Shown: positions 8,086 to 17,245 of the stretch, in pieces
Layout of the letters: the number at the start of each line of letters is the position of its first letter
How positions within the stretch are numbered: the first letter of the stretch is position 1
DNA from: Actinomycetes bacterium
GTDB taxonomy: Bacteria; Actinomycetota; Actinomycetes; Propionibacteriales; Propionibacteriaceae
Direction of reading: 5' to 3'
Length of the DNA stretch: 45,691 nucleotides
Assembly: GCA_030426725.1 (NCBI GenBank)
Contig: JAUHXZ010000016.1
Span: 1-45,691 of the forward strand
The notes under the pieces: generated by a model
What the model was told of the DNA's origin: nothing
The model's input: only the letters and a program-made list of their open reading frames with translations
Databases searched by the model: none
Made by a program: the position numbers and the translations under genes

Positions 8086-10896
8086 ATGGCCGACGCGACG
8101 CGCGACGTGACCCTGCTGCCCTCCGAGGATGTCGCCCTCGGACTGGGCGTCGACCCCTCCACCGGCCTCGCCGGCGACGAGGTGACGGCCAGGCGCGAGG
8201 TGCACGGCCCCAACGAACTCCGCTCCACCCCGCCGGACCCGGCGTGGCGACGGTTCCTCCGGCAGTTCGCCGATCCGCTCATCTATCTGCTGCTCGCCGC
8301 CATCGTGATCTCCGTCATCGCGTGGGCGATCGAGGGCGCCACCGGCTGGCCGGTCGACGCGGTCGTCATCGCGCTCATCGTCGTCGCCAACGCGGTCATC
8401 GGTCACGTCCAGGAGAACCGCGCCGAACGCGCCGTCGCCGCACTCGCCGACCTCACGGCCACCCGCTCCACGGTCCTCCGAGACGGGATCCTCGCCACCG
8501 TCGCCTCCACCGAGATCGTCCCGGGCGACATCCTCGTCCTGGCCGAAGGCGACGCCGTGGGCGCCGACGCCCGGCTGCTCACCTCGACGTCCCTGCGAGT
8601 CCAGGAGGCGTCCCTCACCGGTGAGTCCGTGCCGGTGGAGAAGCAGGCCGCGCCCCTCGACGACCCGGCCCAACTGGCCGACCGCGTCAACATGGTGTTC
8701 AAGGGCACCGCCGTGTCCCGGGGGGTCGGGCGCGCGGTCGTCACCGCCACCGGCATGTCCACCGAGATGGGCCGCATCGCCACCCTCCTCGACGAGACCG
8801 AGTCCGAACCCACCCCGCTCCAGCGGGAGATCGCCCGCATCTCCACCACGCTCGGCCTGCTCGTGGTCATCATCGCCATCGTCGTGATGGTCACCACCGC
8901 CCTGGTCACGGGCGTCGACACCCTCGAAGGCGCCGTCGACATCCTCCTCATGGGCGTCTCCCTCGCCGTCGCCGCCGTCCCCGAGGGCCTCCCCGCGATC
9001 CTGTCGCTCGTGCTCGCCATCGGCGTGCAGGCCATGGCCAGGCGCAACGCCGTCATGAAGGACCTCCACTCCGTGGAGACCCTCGGCTCGGTGTCGGTGA
9101 TCTGCTCCGACAAGACCGGAACCCTCACCCGCAACGAGATGACGCTCAGGGAGGTCGTCACCGCATCCGGCCGCGTCACGTTCGGTGGCACCGGCTACAC
9201 CCCGGTGGGCGACCTCACCATCGACGGTGACGAGACCGCCACCCTCACCGAGGCCATGCGCGTCCTCGTCGGCGGATCCGTCGCCAACGACGCCCAACTC
9301 ACCGAGCACGACGGCGACTGGCGCATCCAGGGCGACCCCACCGAGGCGGCCTTCCTCGTCGCCGCCCGTAAACTCGACGGCGCCGCCGAACTCACCGCCG
9401 CCCACGACCGCGCCGCGCAAGTTCCGTTCAGCTCCGAGCGCAAGATGATGTCGGTGCTCAGCGCCCACCGCGAGGGGCACATCGTCCACGCCAAGGGCGC
9501 CGCCGACGTGCTGCTCGACCGCTGCGTCGCCGAGCAGGTCGCCGACGGCGATGTCCCCCTCACCCCGGAACGCCGCGACGAACTGGCCGGCACCATCGAG
9601 CGCCTCAGTTCGCACGGCTACCGCACACTCGGGGTCGCCTGGCGGCACGCGACCGCCGGCGAGGTGCCAGGCTTCGACGAGTCCAGCGAACGCGACCTGG
9701 TCTTCGCCGGGCTCGTCGCCATCCTCGACCCGCCCCGCGACGAGGCGGCCGTCGCCATCCGCGAGGCGAAACGCGCCGGGATCCGCACGGTCATGATCAC
9801 CGGCGACCACCCCGTCACGGCTGCCCGGATCGCGGCGGACCTCGGCATCACCGACAGCACCGACCACCCCGTCGTCACCGGACGCGACCTGGAGACCGGC
9901 GACGAGGACGCCCTGCACGACGCCGCCCGCACGACACGCGTCTACGCCCGCGTCGCGCCGGAGCACAAGCTGCGGGTGGTCGACGCTCTGCAGGCCGACC
10001 GGCAGATCGTCGCGATGACCGGCGACGGCGTCAACGACGCGCCGGCACTGAAGTCCGCCGACATCGGCGTCGCGATGGGCATCACGGGAACAGAGGTGAC
10101 GAAGGAGGCGGGCGCGATGATCCTCGGCGACGACAACTACGCCACGATCGTCGCCGCCGTCCGGCAGGGACGCGTCATCTTCGACAACATCCGCAAGTTC
10201 ATGCGTTACCTGCTCAGCTCCAACATGGGCGAGATCGCGACCGTCTTCCTCGGTGTCACCCTCAGCGGCGTCATCGGCCTCATGGACCCCGCCGACCCGG
10301 GGGCGGCCGTCGTCCCGCTGCTCGCCACGCAGATCCTGTGGATCAACCTCGTCACCGACTCCGGACCGGCGCTGGCCATGGGCGTCGACCCCGAGATCGA
10401 CGACGTCATGGCCCGCCCGCCGCGCGGCTATGACGACCGCATCATCGACCGCGCCATGTGGCAGCGGATCCTCGGCATCGGTGCGCTCATGGGTCTGCTG
10501 AGCCTCATCGCCTACGACCTCACCCTCCCGGGTGGGCTCCTCGGCGGTCTGGAGCACCTGGCGCCGGCCGGGCACGAACTCGACGTGGCCCGCAGCACCG
10601 TGTTCACCGCGCTGGTCGTGATGCAGCTCACCAATGCCCTCAACAGTCGTTCCGACAAGGCGAGTGTCCTCGACCACCTCTTCACCAACGGCTGGCTCTG
10701 GGTGACCCTCGGCGGTGCCCTCCTCCTCCAGGTGGCCGTCGTGTACGTCCCGTTCCTCCAGCACGCCTTCGGGACGGCCCCGCTCGGCTGGTGGCACTGG
10801 GCGGTGGCCCTGGGATCCGGCCTGGCGGTCATCCTCGTCGAGGAGGTGGCCAAGCTCCTGCGCCGCTCATCGACGCGGGACGCGCGTCGCGCCTAG
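8086..10896 (+). CDS. P2A-type cation-transporting ATPase, calcium type
   Basis: Integral membrane P-type ATPase of 936 residues that probably exports Ca2+ (Mn2+ is an alternative). Domains in order: N-terminal cation ATPase region; actuator with SLTGESVPV near 180; M4 with PEGLP; phosphorylation site DKTGTLT with Asp342; nucleotide domain with KGAADVLLDRC; hinge TGDGVNDAPALKSADIG; then the C-terminal membrane bundle. The SERCA site-II ligands appear conserved: Glu in VPEGLP (M4), Asn and Glu in SSNMGE (M5), Asn/Thr/Asp in NLVTD (M6). No heavy-metal CPx motif or N-terminal metal domain is present, arguing against a P1B pump. The ATG at 8086 begins MADATRD; longer in-frame extensions lack support. 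Its stop codon TAG forms part of the treY -10 element. Confidence 0.92.
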   Translation: MADATRDVTLLPSEDVALGLGVDPSTGLAGDEVTARREVHGPNELRSTPPDPAWRRFLRQFADPLIYLLLAAIVISVIAWAIEGATGWPVDAVVIALIVVANAVIGHVQENRAERAVAALADLTATRSTVLRDGILATVASTEIVPGDILVLAEGDAVGADARLLTSTSLRVQEASLTGESVPVEKQAAPLDDPAQLADRVNMVFKGTAVSRGVGRAVVTATGMSTEMGRIATLLDETESEPTPLQREIARISTTLGLLVVIIAIVVMVTTALVTGVDTLEGAVDILLMGVSLAVAAVPEGLPAILSLVLAIGVQAMARRNAVMKDLHSVETLGSVSVICSDKTGTLTRNEMTLREVVTASGRVTFGGTGYTPVGDLTIDGDETATLTEAMRVLVGGSVANDAQLTEHDGDWRIQGDPTEAAFLVAARKLDGAAELTAAHDRAAQVPFSSERKMMSVLSAHREGHIVHAKGAADVLLDRCVAEQVADGDVPLTPERRDELAGTIERLSSHGYRTLGVAWRHATAGEVPGFDESSERDLVFAGLVAILDPPRDEAAVAIREAKRAGIRTVMITGDHPVTAARIAADLGITDSTDHPVVTGRDLETGDEDALHDAARTTRVYARVAPEHKLRVVDALQADRQIVAMTGDGVNDAPALKSADIGVAMGITGTEVTKEAGAMILGDDNYATIVAAVRQGRVIFDNIRKFMRYLLSSNMGEIATVFLGVTLSGVIGLMDPADPGAAVVPLLATQILWINLVTDSGPALAMGVDPEIDDVMARPPRGYDDRIIDRAMWQRILGIGALMGLLSLIAYDLTLPGGLLGGLEHLAPAGHELDVARSTVFTALVVMQLTNALNSRSDKASVLDHLFTNGWLWVTLGGALLLQVAVVYVPFLQHAFGTAPLGWWHWAVALGSGLAVILVEEVAKLLRRSSTRDARRA

Positions 10897-10899
10897 TCT
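10870..10899 (+). promoter_or_regulatory. Promoter for treYZ, leaderless
   Basis: TCGACG (10870-10875), an 18-nt spacer and TAGTCT (10894-10899) lie 6 nt before the treY GTG. The -10 begins exactly at the stop codon of the ATPase gene. The GGAG in the gap is only 2 nt from the GTG and so a poor Shine-Dalgarno. Confidence 0.5.
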
Positions 10900-10905
10900 G
10901 GAGTC

Positions 10906-13422
10906 GTGCTAGCCACCCCGACGTCCACGTACCGTCTCCAGATCAACAGCGCCTTCACGTTCGACGACGCCGCGGCGCAGGTCCCCTACCTCGCCTCGCT
11001 GGGGGTGAGCCACCTGTTCTGCTCCCCCGTCCTCCAGGCGGTCCCGGGATCCATGCACGGCTACGACGTCGTCGACCACTCGCGGATCTCCGAGGACTGC
11101 GGCGGCGAGGATGCCTTCCGCCGCCTCGCCACCACCGCCCGGCAGCACGGGCTCGGCCTCGTCGTCGACGTCGTGCCCAACCACATGGCGGTCCCCACCC
11201 CGCTGTGGCTGAACCGGGCGCTGTGGGACGTGCTGCGCGCCGGCCCCGAGTCGCGGTTCTCCGACTGGTTCGACATCGACCTCGGCGGCTCGCGTGCCAT
11301 CCTCATGCCGGTGTTGGGGCGACGCATCGGCGAGGAGCTGGCCGACGGCGCGATCCAGGTCGAGGAGCGCGACATCGACGGCCGCCGCGAGCACGTCGTC
11401 GTGTACCACGACCACGTCTTCCCCGTGCGGCCCGGCACCGAGGACCTGCCGCTCAACGACCTGCTCGACCTGCAGTGGTACCGCCTGGCCTACTGGAAGG
11501 TCGGCAACGAGGAGCTGAACTACCGGCGGTTCTTCGACGTGGACACCCTGGCGGCCGTCCGCGTCGAGGACCAGCACGTGTTCGACGCCACCCACGCCCT
11601 GCTCCTCGAGCTGTTCCACGAGGGCCTCATCGACGGCTTCCGCATCGACCACCCCGACGGCCTCGCCACCCCGCGCGGCTACCTCCACAAGCTGCAGCGC
11701 GCCACCGGCGGCTGCTGGGTGGTCGTCGAAAAGATCCTCGAGCCCCACGAGTCGCTCCCGCTACCGTCGCGCTGCGCGGGCACCACGGGCTACGACTCCC
11801 TCCTGCGGGTGGCGGGCCTGTTCCACGACCCGGCTCAGCTGCCGCGCCTCAACGAGTTGTGGGAGCGCATCGCGCCCGACGAAGGCTGGTTCGCATCCGT
11901 CCTCCTGAGCGCTAAGGACGAGGTGGTGCGAACCATGCTGTTCGCCGAGGTCAACCGCCTGGTGACGATCGGCGTGGCCATCTGCGATTCCGACGTGCGG
12001 CTGCGCGATCACACCCGCCGCCACCTCTCCCACGCCATCCGTGCCCTCCTGGTCAACATGGACCGTTACCGCGCCTACGTCGAACCCGGCCTGCCCACCA
12101 GCGACGAGGAGCGCCGCGTCCTCGAGGAGGCGGCCGACCGGGCCCGCCCGAGCCTCGACGAGGACGAGCACGCCACGCTCGACCTGGTCGTCCACCTCGC
12201 CTGCGGCGAGACGGGCCTCGACGGCGACACCGGCGCCGCGTACCTGCCCGCCCCCTCGTCCCCGGACGCCGACGAGCCCACCGAGGTCGAGCGGCTCCGC
12301 GCCGAGTTCATGGTGCGCTTCGCGCAGACCTGCGGCCCGGTGATGGCCAAGGCGAAGGAGGACACCGCCTTCTACCGCTGGACCCGGTTCATCGGCGTCA
12401 ACGAGGTGGGCAGCGAGCCGACGCTCGTCGGCGTGTCCGTCGACGACTTCCACAGCTTCTGCGAGGAGCTCACCGTCGACTGGCCCGCCACCATGACGAC
12501 GCTGTCGACGCACGACACCAAGCGCTCCGAGGACGTGCGGGCACGACTGGCGGCCCTCCTCGAGCACGCCCGCGATTGGGAGGCGTGCGTGGCCGAGCTC
12601 CGCGCCGCGACCGAGGGCCACCGCGCCGGCGTCGACGGCCCCACCGAGCTCCTGCTGTGGCAGACCCTGGCCGCCACCTGGCGCCTCCCCGGGAGCGCCG
12701 CGGGCGACGCGCCCATCGGCGAGTCCAGGCTCCATGACTACCTCACCAAGGCGATGCGCGAGGCCAAGCAGCACACCACGTGGACCCAGGTTGACGAAGC
12801 CTACGAGACCGCCGTCCACGACCTCGCCGGCACCGCGCTGACCGACGACCGATGCCGCGCCGCGCTGGACGAGTTCACCGACACCATCGCCGAGTCGGTG
12901 CGCTGCGCGGTGCTGGGTGCGAAGCTCGTGCAGCTCACCATGCCCGGCATCCCCGACGTCTACCAGGGCTGCGAGATCGTGGACCTGTCGCTGGTGGACC
13001 CCGACAACCGGCGCCCGGTCGACTTCGAGCTCCGCGCCGACCTCCTCGACGGCCTGGAGTCCCGCGGCCCGCGGACCCTCGACGAGGAGAAGCTGCTCGT
13101 CACGAGTCGGGCGCTGCGCCTGCTCCGCGACGACCCGGATGCATTCCGGGGCGAGACGGCCTTCTACGCGCCGGTGCCGAGCACCAGCGGGCACGCCGTC
13201 GCCTTCGCCCGGGGCAGCGGCGACACCCCCGCCACGGTCACCGTCGCCACCCGCCTGCCCTCGGCCCTTGCGGAGCGCGGCGGCTGGGGCGACCACCAGC
13301 TGATCCTCCCCGAGACGGGCTTCACCGACGCCCTGACCGGCCGCGAGTTCCCTGGCGGTGCCACGGCCATCGCCGACGTCCTCGCGGACCTGCCCGTCGC
13401 GCTCCTGGTGGCCACCCGATGA
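10906..13422 (+). CDS. treY: Malto-oligosyltrehalose synthase TreY
   Basis: Intramolecular transglucosylase that turns the reducing end of a malto-oligosaccharide into a trehalosyl group (GH13_26). The product has 838 residues, slightly longer than typical TreY (about 720-830). Seen: TSTYRLQ at residues 6-12, LFCSPVLQAVPGSMHGYD near 36-53, VDVVPNHMAV near 86, nucleophile Asp248 in GFRIDHPDGLA, acid/base Glu275 in VVVEKIL, and the late motifs STHDTKRSED and MPGIPDVYQGCE that are diagnostic of TreY. The GTG start is supported by the -10 element 6 nt upstream. The stop overlaps the treZ ATG (ATGA), so both trehalose-forming enzymes are translationally coupled. Confidence 0.96.
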   Translation: MLATPTSTYRLQINSAFTFDDAAAQVPYLASLGVSHLFCSPVLQAVPGSMHGYDVVDHSRISEDCGGEDAFRRLATTARQHGLGLVVDVVPNHMAVPTPLWLNRALWDVLRAGPESRFSDWFDIDLGGSRAILMPVLGRRIGEELADGAIQVEERDIDGRREHVVVYHDHVFPVRPGTEDLPLNDLLDLQWYRLAYWKVGNEELNYRRFFDVDTLAAVRVEDQHVFDATHALLLELFHEGLIDGFRIDHPDGLATPRGYLHKLQRATGGCWVVVEKILEPHESLPLPSRCAGTTGYDSLLRVAGLFHDPAQLPRLNELWERIAPDEGWFASVLLSAKDEVVRTMLFAEVNRLVTIGVAICDSDVRLRDHTRRHLSHAIRALLVNMDRYRAYVEPGLPTSDEERRVLEEAADRARPSLDEDEHATLDLVVHLACGETGLDGDTGAAYLPAPSSPDADEPTEVERLRAEFMVRFAQTCGPVMAKAKEDTAFYRWTRFIGVNEVGSEPTLVGVSVDDFHSFCEELTVDWPATMTTLSTHDTKRSEDVRARLAALLEHARDWEACVAELRAATEGHRAGVDGPTELLLWQTLAATWRLPGSAAGDAPIGESRLHDYLTKAMREAKQHTTWTQVDEAYETAVHDLAGTALTDDRCRAALDEFTDTIAESVRCAVLGAKLVQLTMPGIPDVYQGCEIVDLSLVDPDNRRPVDFELRADLLDGLESRGPRTLDEEKLLVTSRALRLLRDDPDAFRGETAFYAPVPSTSGHAVAFARGSGDTPATVTVATRLPSALAERGGWGDHQLILPETGFTDALTGREFPGGATAIADVLADLPVALLVATR

Positions 13423-15149
13423 GGCCCGCCGTCTGGGCCCCGGCGGCTGAGCGCGTCGACCTGGCGTACGCGACGGTCGAGGGGTCCGCGGAGACCCCGA
13501 TGGGTCGCGCCGACGGCGGGTGGTGGGAGTCCGACGTCGACCTGCGCCCGGGGTCCCGCTACTCGTTCAGGCTCGACGGCGGCGAGCCGCTGCCGGATCC
13601 CCGTTCCCTGTCCCAGCCCGACGGTGTCCACGGGCCCAGCGAGGTGGTCGACCCGTCGATCTTCGGCCGAGACACCGGCTGGCGAGGCCGCGACCTCCGC
13701 GGAGCCGTGCTGTACGAACTCCACATCGGCACGTTCACCGAGGAGGGCACGTTTGACGCCGCCATCGACCGGCTCGACCACCTCGCAGCGCTCGGCGTCG
13801 AGGCCATCGAGATCATGCCCGTCGAGGCGTTCCCCGGCGAATGGGGGTGGGGCTACGACGGCGTCTCCCTCTACGCGGCCTACGCCCCGTACGGCGGCGT
13901 CGGGGGCCTCGTGCGGCTCGTCGACGCCTGCCACGAGCGCGGCCTCGGGGTCCTCATCGACGTCGTGCACAACCACCTCGGCCCCGAGGGCAACTACCTG
14001 GCCCACTTCGGGCCGTACTTCACATCCCGCCACAGCACTCCATGGGGCGACGCCGTCAATCTCGACGGCCGCGGCGCGGACGAGGTCCGCGCCTATCTGC
14101 TGGACTCGGCGCACCACTGGCTGGTCGGAGTCGGCGCCGACGGGCTGCGGCTCGATGCCGTCCACGCCCTCAAGGACGATTCCGACGACCACTTCCTGGC
14201 GGACCTGTCCACCGAGGTGGAACGGTGGTCCGCCGAGGAGGGACGCCCGTTCACCCTCATCGCGGAGTCGGATCTGAACCAACCGTCGATGATTTCGCCG
14301 GTCGGGTCCTCGCCAGACGCCAACGGCATGCACGCCCAGTGGGCCGACGACGTGCACCACGCCCTCCACGCGTTCTTCGCGCGGGAACGCCAGGGCTACT
14401 ACGGGGACTTCGGCACCGCCGAGGTGCTGGCGAAGGCGCTCACCCGCGTGTTCGTGCACGACGGCGGCTACTCGACGTTCCGGGGCCGCCACTGGGGAGC
14501 CCCGGTGGACCCGGCGAGCCCCCACTACGACGCGCACTCGTTCGTCGTGTTCCTCCAGAACCACGACCAGGTCGGCAACCGCGCCGTCGGCGACCGGTTC
14601 GCGCAGCACGCCTCGCTGGATCTCCAGGCGGCCGGCGCGGCGCTGTACCTGCTGTCGCCGTTCACGCCGATGCTGTTCCAGGGCGAGGAGTGGGCGGCCT
14701 CGACGCCGTTCCCGTACTTCAGCCACCTCGGCCCCGACCTCGGCCCGCACGTGACCGAGGGCCGCGCCCGGGAGTTCGAGGCGATGGGGTGGGACGCCGA
14801 GACGCCGGATCCGCAGGCGCGGGCCACCTGGCGTTCCGCGGTGCTGTCCTGGGGCGAACGCGGCCTCGCCCCGCACGCCCGGATGCTGGCCTGGTACCGG
14901 CGGCTCATCGCGTTGCGACACGACCTCCCCGACGTGCGGGACCCGTCGTTGCACTCGGTCGACGTGACCGTCGTCGACGACGACACGGTGGTGATGCGCC
15001 GCGGAGACGTGCGGGTCGCGGCCACCCGTGGGAGCAGCGTGAACCTGGCCCTCGGCGACGGGCGCGTCCTGGCCTCATGGGCCGGCGCGGAGGACCTGGG
15101 CGGCGGGAACTTCCGCCTTCCCGGGCCGGGGGCGCTCGTCGTCGGTTGA
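13419..15149 (+). CDS. treZ: Malto-oligosyltrehalose trehalohydrolase TreZ
   Basis: Releases trehalose from maltooligosyl-trehalose made by TreY (GH13_10). From the ATG overlapping the treY stop the product has 576 residues, normal for TreZ. It starts directly in a CBM48-like segment (MRPAVWAPAAERVDL) and continues with VLYELHIGTFTEEGTF, the WGWGYDGVSLYA motif, nucleophile Asp246 in GLRLDAVHAL, acid/base Glu283 in IAESDLN and the conserved QNHDQVGNRA. LFQGEEWAAS near residue 425 is also typical. Any upstream in-frame extension would lie inside treY and is not supported. With TreY and a debranching enzyme it forms the TreXYZ route from glycogen to trehalose. Confidence 0.95.
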   Translation: MRPAVWAPAAERVDLAYATVEGSAETPMGRADGGWWESDVDLRPGSRYSFRLDGGEPLPDPRSLSQPDGVHGPSEVVDPSIFGRDTGWRGRDLRGAVLYELHIGTFTEEGTFDAAIDRLDHLAALGVEAIEIMPVEAFPGEWGWGYDGVSLYAAYAPYGGVGGLVRLVDACHERGLGVLIDVVHNHLGPEGNYLAHFGPYFTSRHSTPWGDAVNLDGRGADEVRAYLLDSAHHWLVGVGADGLRLDAVHALKDDSDDHFLADLSTEVERWSAEEGRPFTLIAESDLNQPSMISPVGSSPDANGMHAQWADDVHHALHAFFARERQGYYGDFGTAEVLAKALTRVFVHDGGYSTFRGRHWGAPVDPASPHYDAHSFVVFLQNHDQVGNRAVGDRFAQHASLDLQAAGAALYLLSPFTPMLFQGEEWAASTPFPYFSHLGPDLGPHVTEGRAREFEAMGWDAETPDPQARATWRSAVLSWGERGLAPHARMLAWYRRLIALRHDLPDVRDPSLHSVDVTVVDDDTVVMRRGDVRVAATRGSSVNLALGDGRVLASWAGAEDLGGGNFRLPGPGALVVG

Positions 15150-15175
15150 TCCGGCCCCGGTGTGCGGCCAAGATT
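15146..15175 (+). promoter_or_regulatory. Promoter for the thioredoxin/TPR gene, leaderless
   Basis: TTGATC (15146-15151), an 18-nt spacer and AAGATT (15170-15175) lie 6 nt before the ATG at 15182. The -35 overlaps the treZ stop. No separate Shine-Dalgarno is placed correctly. Confidence 0.45.
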
Positions 15176-15181
15176 GGTGGC

Positions 15182-16087
15182 ATGACTGATGCGACCTTCT
15201 CGCGCCCCGGCGCCGTTGACCTGTCCGCCCTCTCCCAGCCTGCCCATACCGCCGGCGGCAGCTTCGTCATGGACGTCACGGAGGCGGACTTCGAGGGCCT
15301 GGCAGCGAAGTCCGCGCAGCACCCCGTCATCCTCGAGTTCCACTCCCCCCGCGACCCCAACGGCCGCGCCGTCGCCGACGTGCTGGCTGAACTGGTCAAC
15401 TCGGCGGGTGGCAAGTTCGTGCTCGGCCGCGTCGACGTCGACGCCGAGCCGCGCGTGGCCCAGGCTCTCGGCGTGCAGGCCGTCCCCACCGTCATCGCGC
15501 TGATCGGCGGTCAGATGGCCCCGCTGTTCCAGGGCACCAAGTCCCGCGAGGAGATCTCAGCCCTGCTCGACCAGGTGACGCAGCTCGCGGTCGCCAACGG
15601 CATGACCGGGCGTGCGCAGCCCGTCGCGGCCGCCAGCGCCCCCGGTGCGCCGGAGGGCCAGGAGGCTCCTGCGGCCAACCCCCGCTTCGCCAAGGCCGAC
15701 GCGGCCCTCGAGGCGGGTGACTTCGAGGGTGCACTCGCCGAGTTCGACACGCTCCTCAAGGAGACGCCGGGGGACGCCGAGGTCCTCGCCGGCCGCGCGC
15801 AGGCCGCCCTGCTGGTGCGCAGCGCCGCGTTCAAGCCGGAGGAGATCGTCGCGCGCGCCAACGCGAACGCGGGCGACGTCGACGCCCAGCTGGACGCCGC
15901 CGACCTCGAGGTGATCAGCGGCCGCTACGAGGAGGCGTTCGACCGGCTGCTCGGCCTTGCCGGCGAACTGCCCGCCGAGGAGCGCGACGCCATCCGGGTG
16001 CGGCTGCTGGAGCTGTTCGAGGTGGTCGGCCGCAGTGAGAAGGTCGTGCTCAAGGCGCGCCGGCGCCTCGCCAGCGTACTCTTCTGA
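15182..16087 (+). CDS. YbbN/CnoX-like thioredoxin-TPR co-chaperone, cysteine-less
   Basis: Cytoplasmic protein of 301 residues. Residues about 35-130 form a thioredoxin fold: ILEFHSPRDPNG at the usual active-site position and VQAVPTVIAL with the cis-proline. The usual WCxxC is replaced by PRDPNG and no cysteine remains, so it cannot act as an oxidoreductase. A low-complexity linker rich in Ala/Pro leads to a tetratricopeptide-like helical half (residues 165-300). This architecture matches the YbbN/CnoX family, which binds unfolding proteins and hands them to GroEL or DnaK; actinobacterial members usually lack the CxxC. The role here is inferred from architecture only. It follows treZ by 32 nt but has its own promoter-like element. 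Confidence 0.85.
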   Translation: MTDATFSRPGAVDLSALSQPAHTAGGSFVMDVTEADFEGLAAKSAQHPVILEFHSPRDPNGRAVADVLAELVNSAGGKFVLGRVDVDAEPRVAQALGVQAVPTVIALIGGQMAPLFQGTKSREEISALLDQVTQLAVANGMTGRAQPVAAASAPGAPEGQEAPAANPRFAKADAALEAGDFEGALAEFDTLLKETPGDAEVLAGRAQAALLVRSAAFKPEEIVARANANAGDVDAQLDAADLEVISGRYEEAFDRLLGLAGELPAEERDAIRVRLLELFEVVGRSEKVVLKARRRLASVLF

Positions 16088-16094
16088 TCCGCCG

Positions 16095-16144
16095 ACCGGT
16101 CCCCCGGCGCCGGGCTCAGCCCCAGGTGACGCCCGGGGACCGGT
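16095..16144. terminator. Convergent stem-loop overlapping the GH20 3' end
   Basis: Ten perfectly paired bases (16095-16104 with 16135-16144) enclose the 28-nt intergenic gap and the last codons of the GH20 gene, with an inner GC-rich palindrome at about 16102-16113. It could act as a shared terminator for the two converging genes. There is no T-tract, so support is moderate. Confidence 0.4.
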
Positions 16145-17192
16145 GCCAGGCCCAGCCGCGCCGCTCCCACTCCGCCGCCCGCGCGGGGAGGTCCGCGGCG
16201 AACGAGTCCCAGTCGGGGCGGCCGTGGCGCACGATCTCGCCCACGGCCGCCAGACGCGGCAGCAGCATGTAGGACACGTCGTCGAACGTGCGCAGCGTCT
16301 CGGTCCACAACGTGGCCTCCACCCCGGCGATCGACGCCGGGTCCAGCCCGTCGATGAGGCGCGACGGCTCCAACGCGGCCGTGCGGTCGAGTTCCGTGGT
16401 GCCGATCCACGTGAGCCCCAGCTCCGAAGACTCGCGGTATTTCATGTCGAGGTACACGTACGACGCGGGCGACAGGATGACCTGCACACCGCGCTCTGCC
16501 GCGTCGATCACCGGCTGGACCGCCAGCCTCGGATCCCACACCTGCACGTACTCGCCAGGTTCCAGGTGCGCGGCGGCCTCCTGCCAGGCGATGACGGTGC
16601 CGCCGACGGAGCGCACCGAGTCGGCGATGAGATCGACGAGCCGGCCGTACTCGACGGCCTCGGTGGCGTGCGACTCGTCGCCCCCGATGTGAACCGGGCC
16701 CTCGGCTATGTCGACGAGGTACCGGTAGACGTCGCGCACGAAGCGTTCCGTGTCCGGAGCGTCGATCCGCAGCGAGGAGAAGCCCACCTCGACTCCCTCG
16801 TAGACCGGCGGCCGGACGCCGTCGAGGTTGAGCCCCTCGACGGCGTGGAGGGCGGCGTTCGAGTGGCCGGGCAGGTCGATCTCCGGCACCAGCAGCAGTC
16901 CGCGGCGCTCGGCGGCGAGCGCCAGCCGGTCCCAGTCGGCCTCGGTGTAGAAGCCGCCGGGGCCTCCGCCGACGCCGGACCCCGACGAGCGTTCGACGAG
17001 CTGCGGCCAGCCGGGAATGTCGAGCCGCCAGCCCTGGTCGTCGCTGAGGTGCAGGTGCAGCCGGTTGAGTCCCACGCTCTCGGCGATGTCCATGACGCGG
17101 ATGACGTCGTCGACCGGGAAGAAGCGCCGCGCGACGTCGAGCGACAGGCCGCGCCAGGCGTAGGCCGTGGATTCGGGTGAATGAACTGCCAT
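16116..17192 (-). CDS. Cytoplasmic beta-N-acetylhexosaminidase, GH20
   Basis: Glycoside hydrolase family 20 enzyme removing terminal N-acetylhexosamine by substrate-assisted catalysis. In its 358 residues: AWRGLSLDVARRFFP at 12-26 (first strand of the barrel), LHLHLSDDQGWRLD near 45-58, VPEIDLPGH near 102-110, and the catalytic pair Asp172-Glu173 in HIGGDESHATE; WTET lies near the C-terminus. It has neither a signal peptide nor the usual N-terminal GH20b domain, so it is a minimal single-domain, intracellular version. The minus-strand Shine-Dalgarno GGAAGG precedes the ATG. It diverges from the ROK regulator across a 59-nt gap holding the likely operator. With the neighbouring CUT1 importer it probably cleaves imported chitobiose-like sugars. 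Confidence 0.92.
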   Translation of the reverse strand: MAVHSPESTAYAWRGLSLDVARRFFPVDDVIRVMDIAESVGLNRLHLHLSDDQGWRLDIPGWPQLVERSSGSGVGGGPGGFYTEADWDRLALAAERRGLLLVPEIDLPGHSNAALHAVEGLNLDGVRPPVYEGVEVGFSSLRIDAPDTERFVRDVYRYLVDIAEGPVHIGGDESHATEAVEYGRLVDLIADSVRSVGGTVIAWQEAAAHLEPGEYVQVWDPRLAVQPVIDAAERGVQVILSPASYVYLDMKYRESSELGLTWIGTTELDRTAALEPSRLIDGLDPASIAGVEATLWTETLRTFDDVSYMLLPRLAAVGEIVRHGRPDWDSFAADLPARAAEWERRGWAWHRSPGVTWG

Positions 17193-17230
17193 CGTGATCG
17201 ATCCTTCCGGCGGGCTTGCGTCCTGTTAGT

Positions 17231-17245
17231 TAGTAAACCATACTA
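17231..17245. promoter_or_regulatory. Candidate ROK operator with overlapping -10 elements
   Basis: A perfect inverted repeat, TAGTA-N5-TACTA, lies in the divergent gap between the GH20 and ROK genes. It overlaps TACTAT (17241-17246) and TATTCT (17244-17249), the only -10-like hexamers for the ROK gene. These fit leaderless starts at 17252 and 17258. The AT-rich patch contrasts strongly with its surroundings. An upstream TTAGT (17226-17230) repeats the half-site. Binding here would repress both transcription units. Confidence 0.6.

Noticed and set aside
7822..10797. Minus-strand open frame (991 codons) opposite the P-type ATPase
   Set aside because: It has low-complexity Asp/Gly/His/Val composition typical of shadow frames, no motifs, and full overlap with a well-supported gene.
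12852..13418. Upstream in-frame extension of treZ
   Set aside because: It lies wholly inside treY and is Arg/Pro/Gly-rich. The ATGA overlap at 13419 gives a normal-length TreZ.
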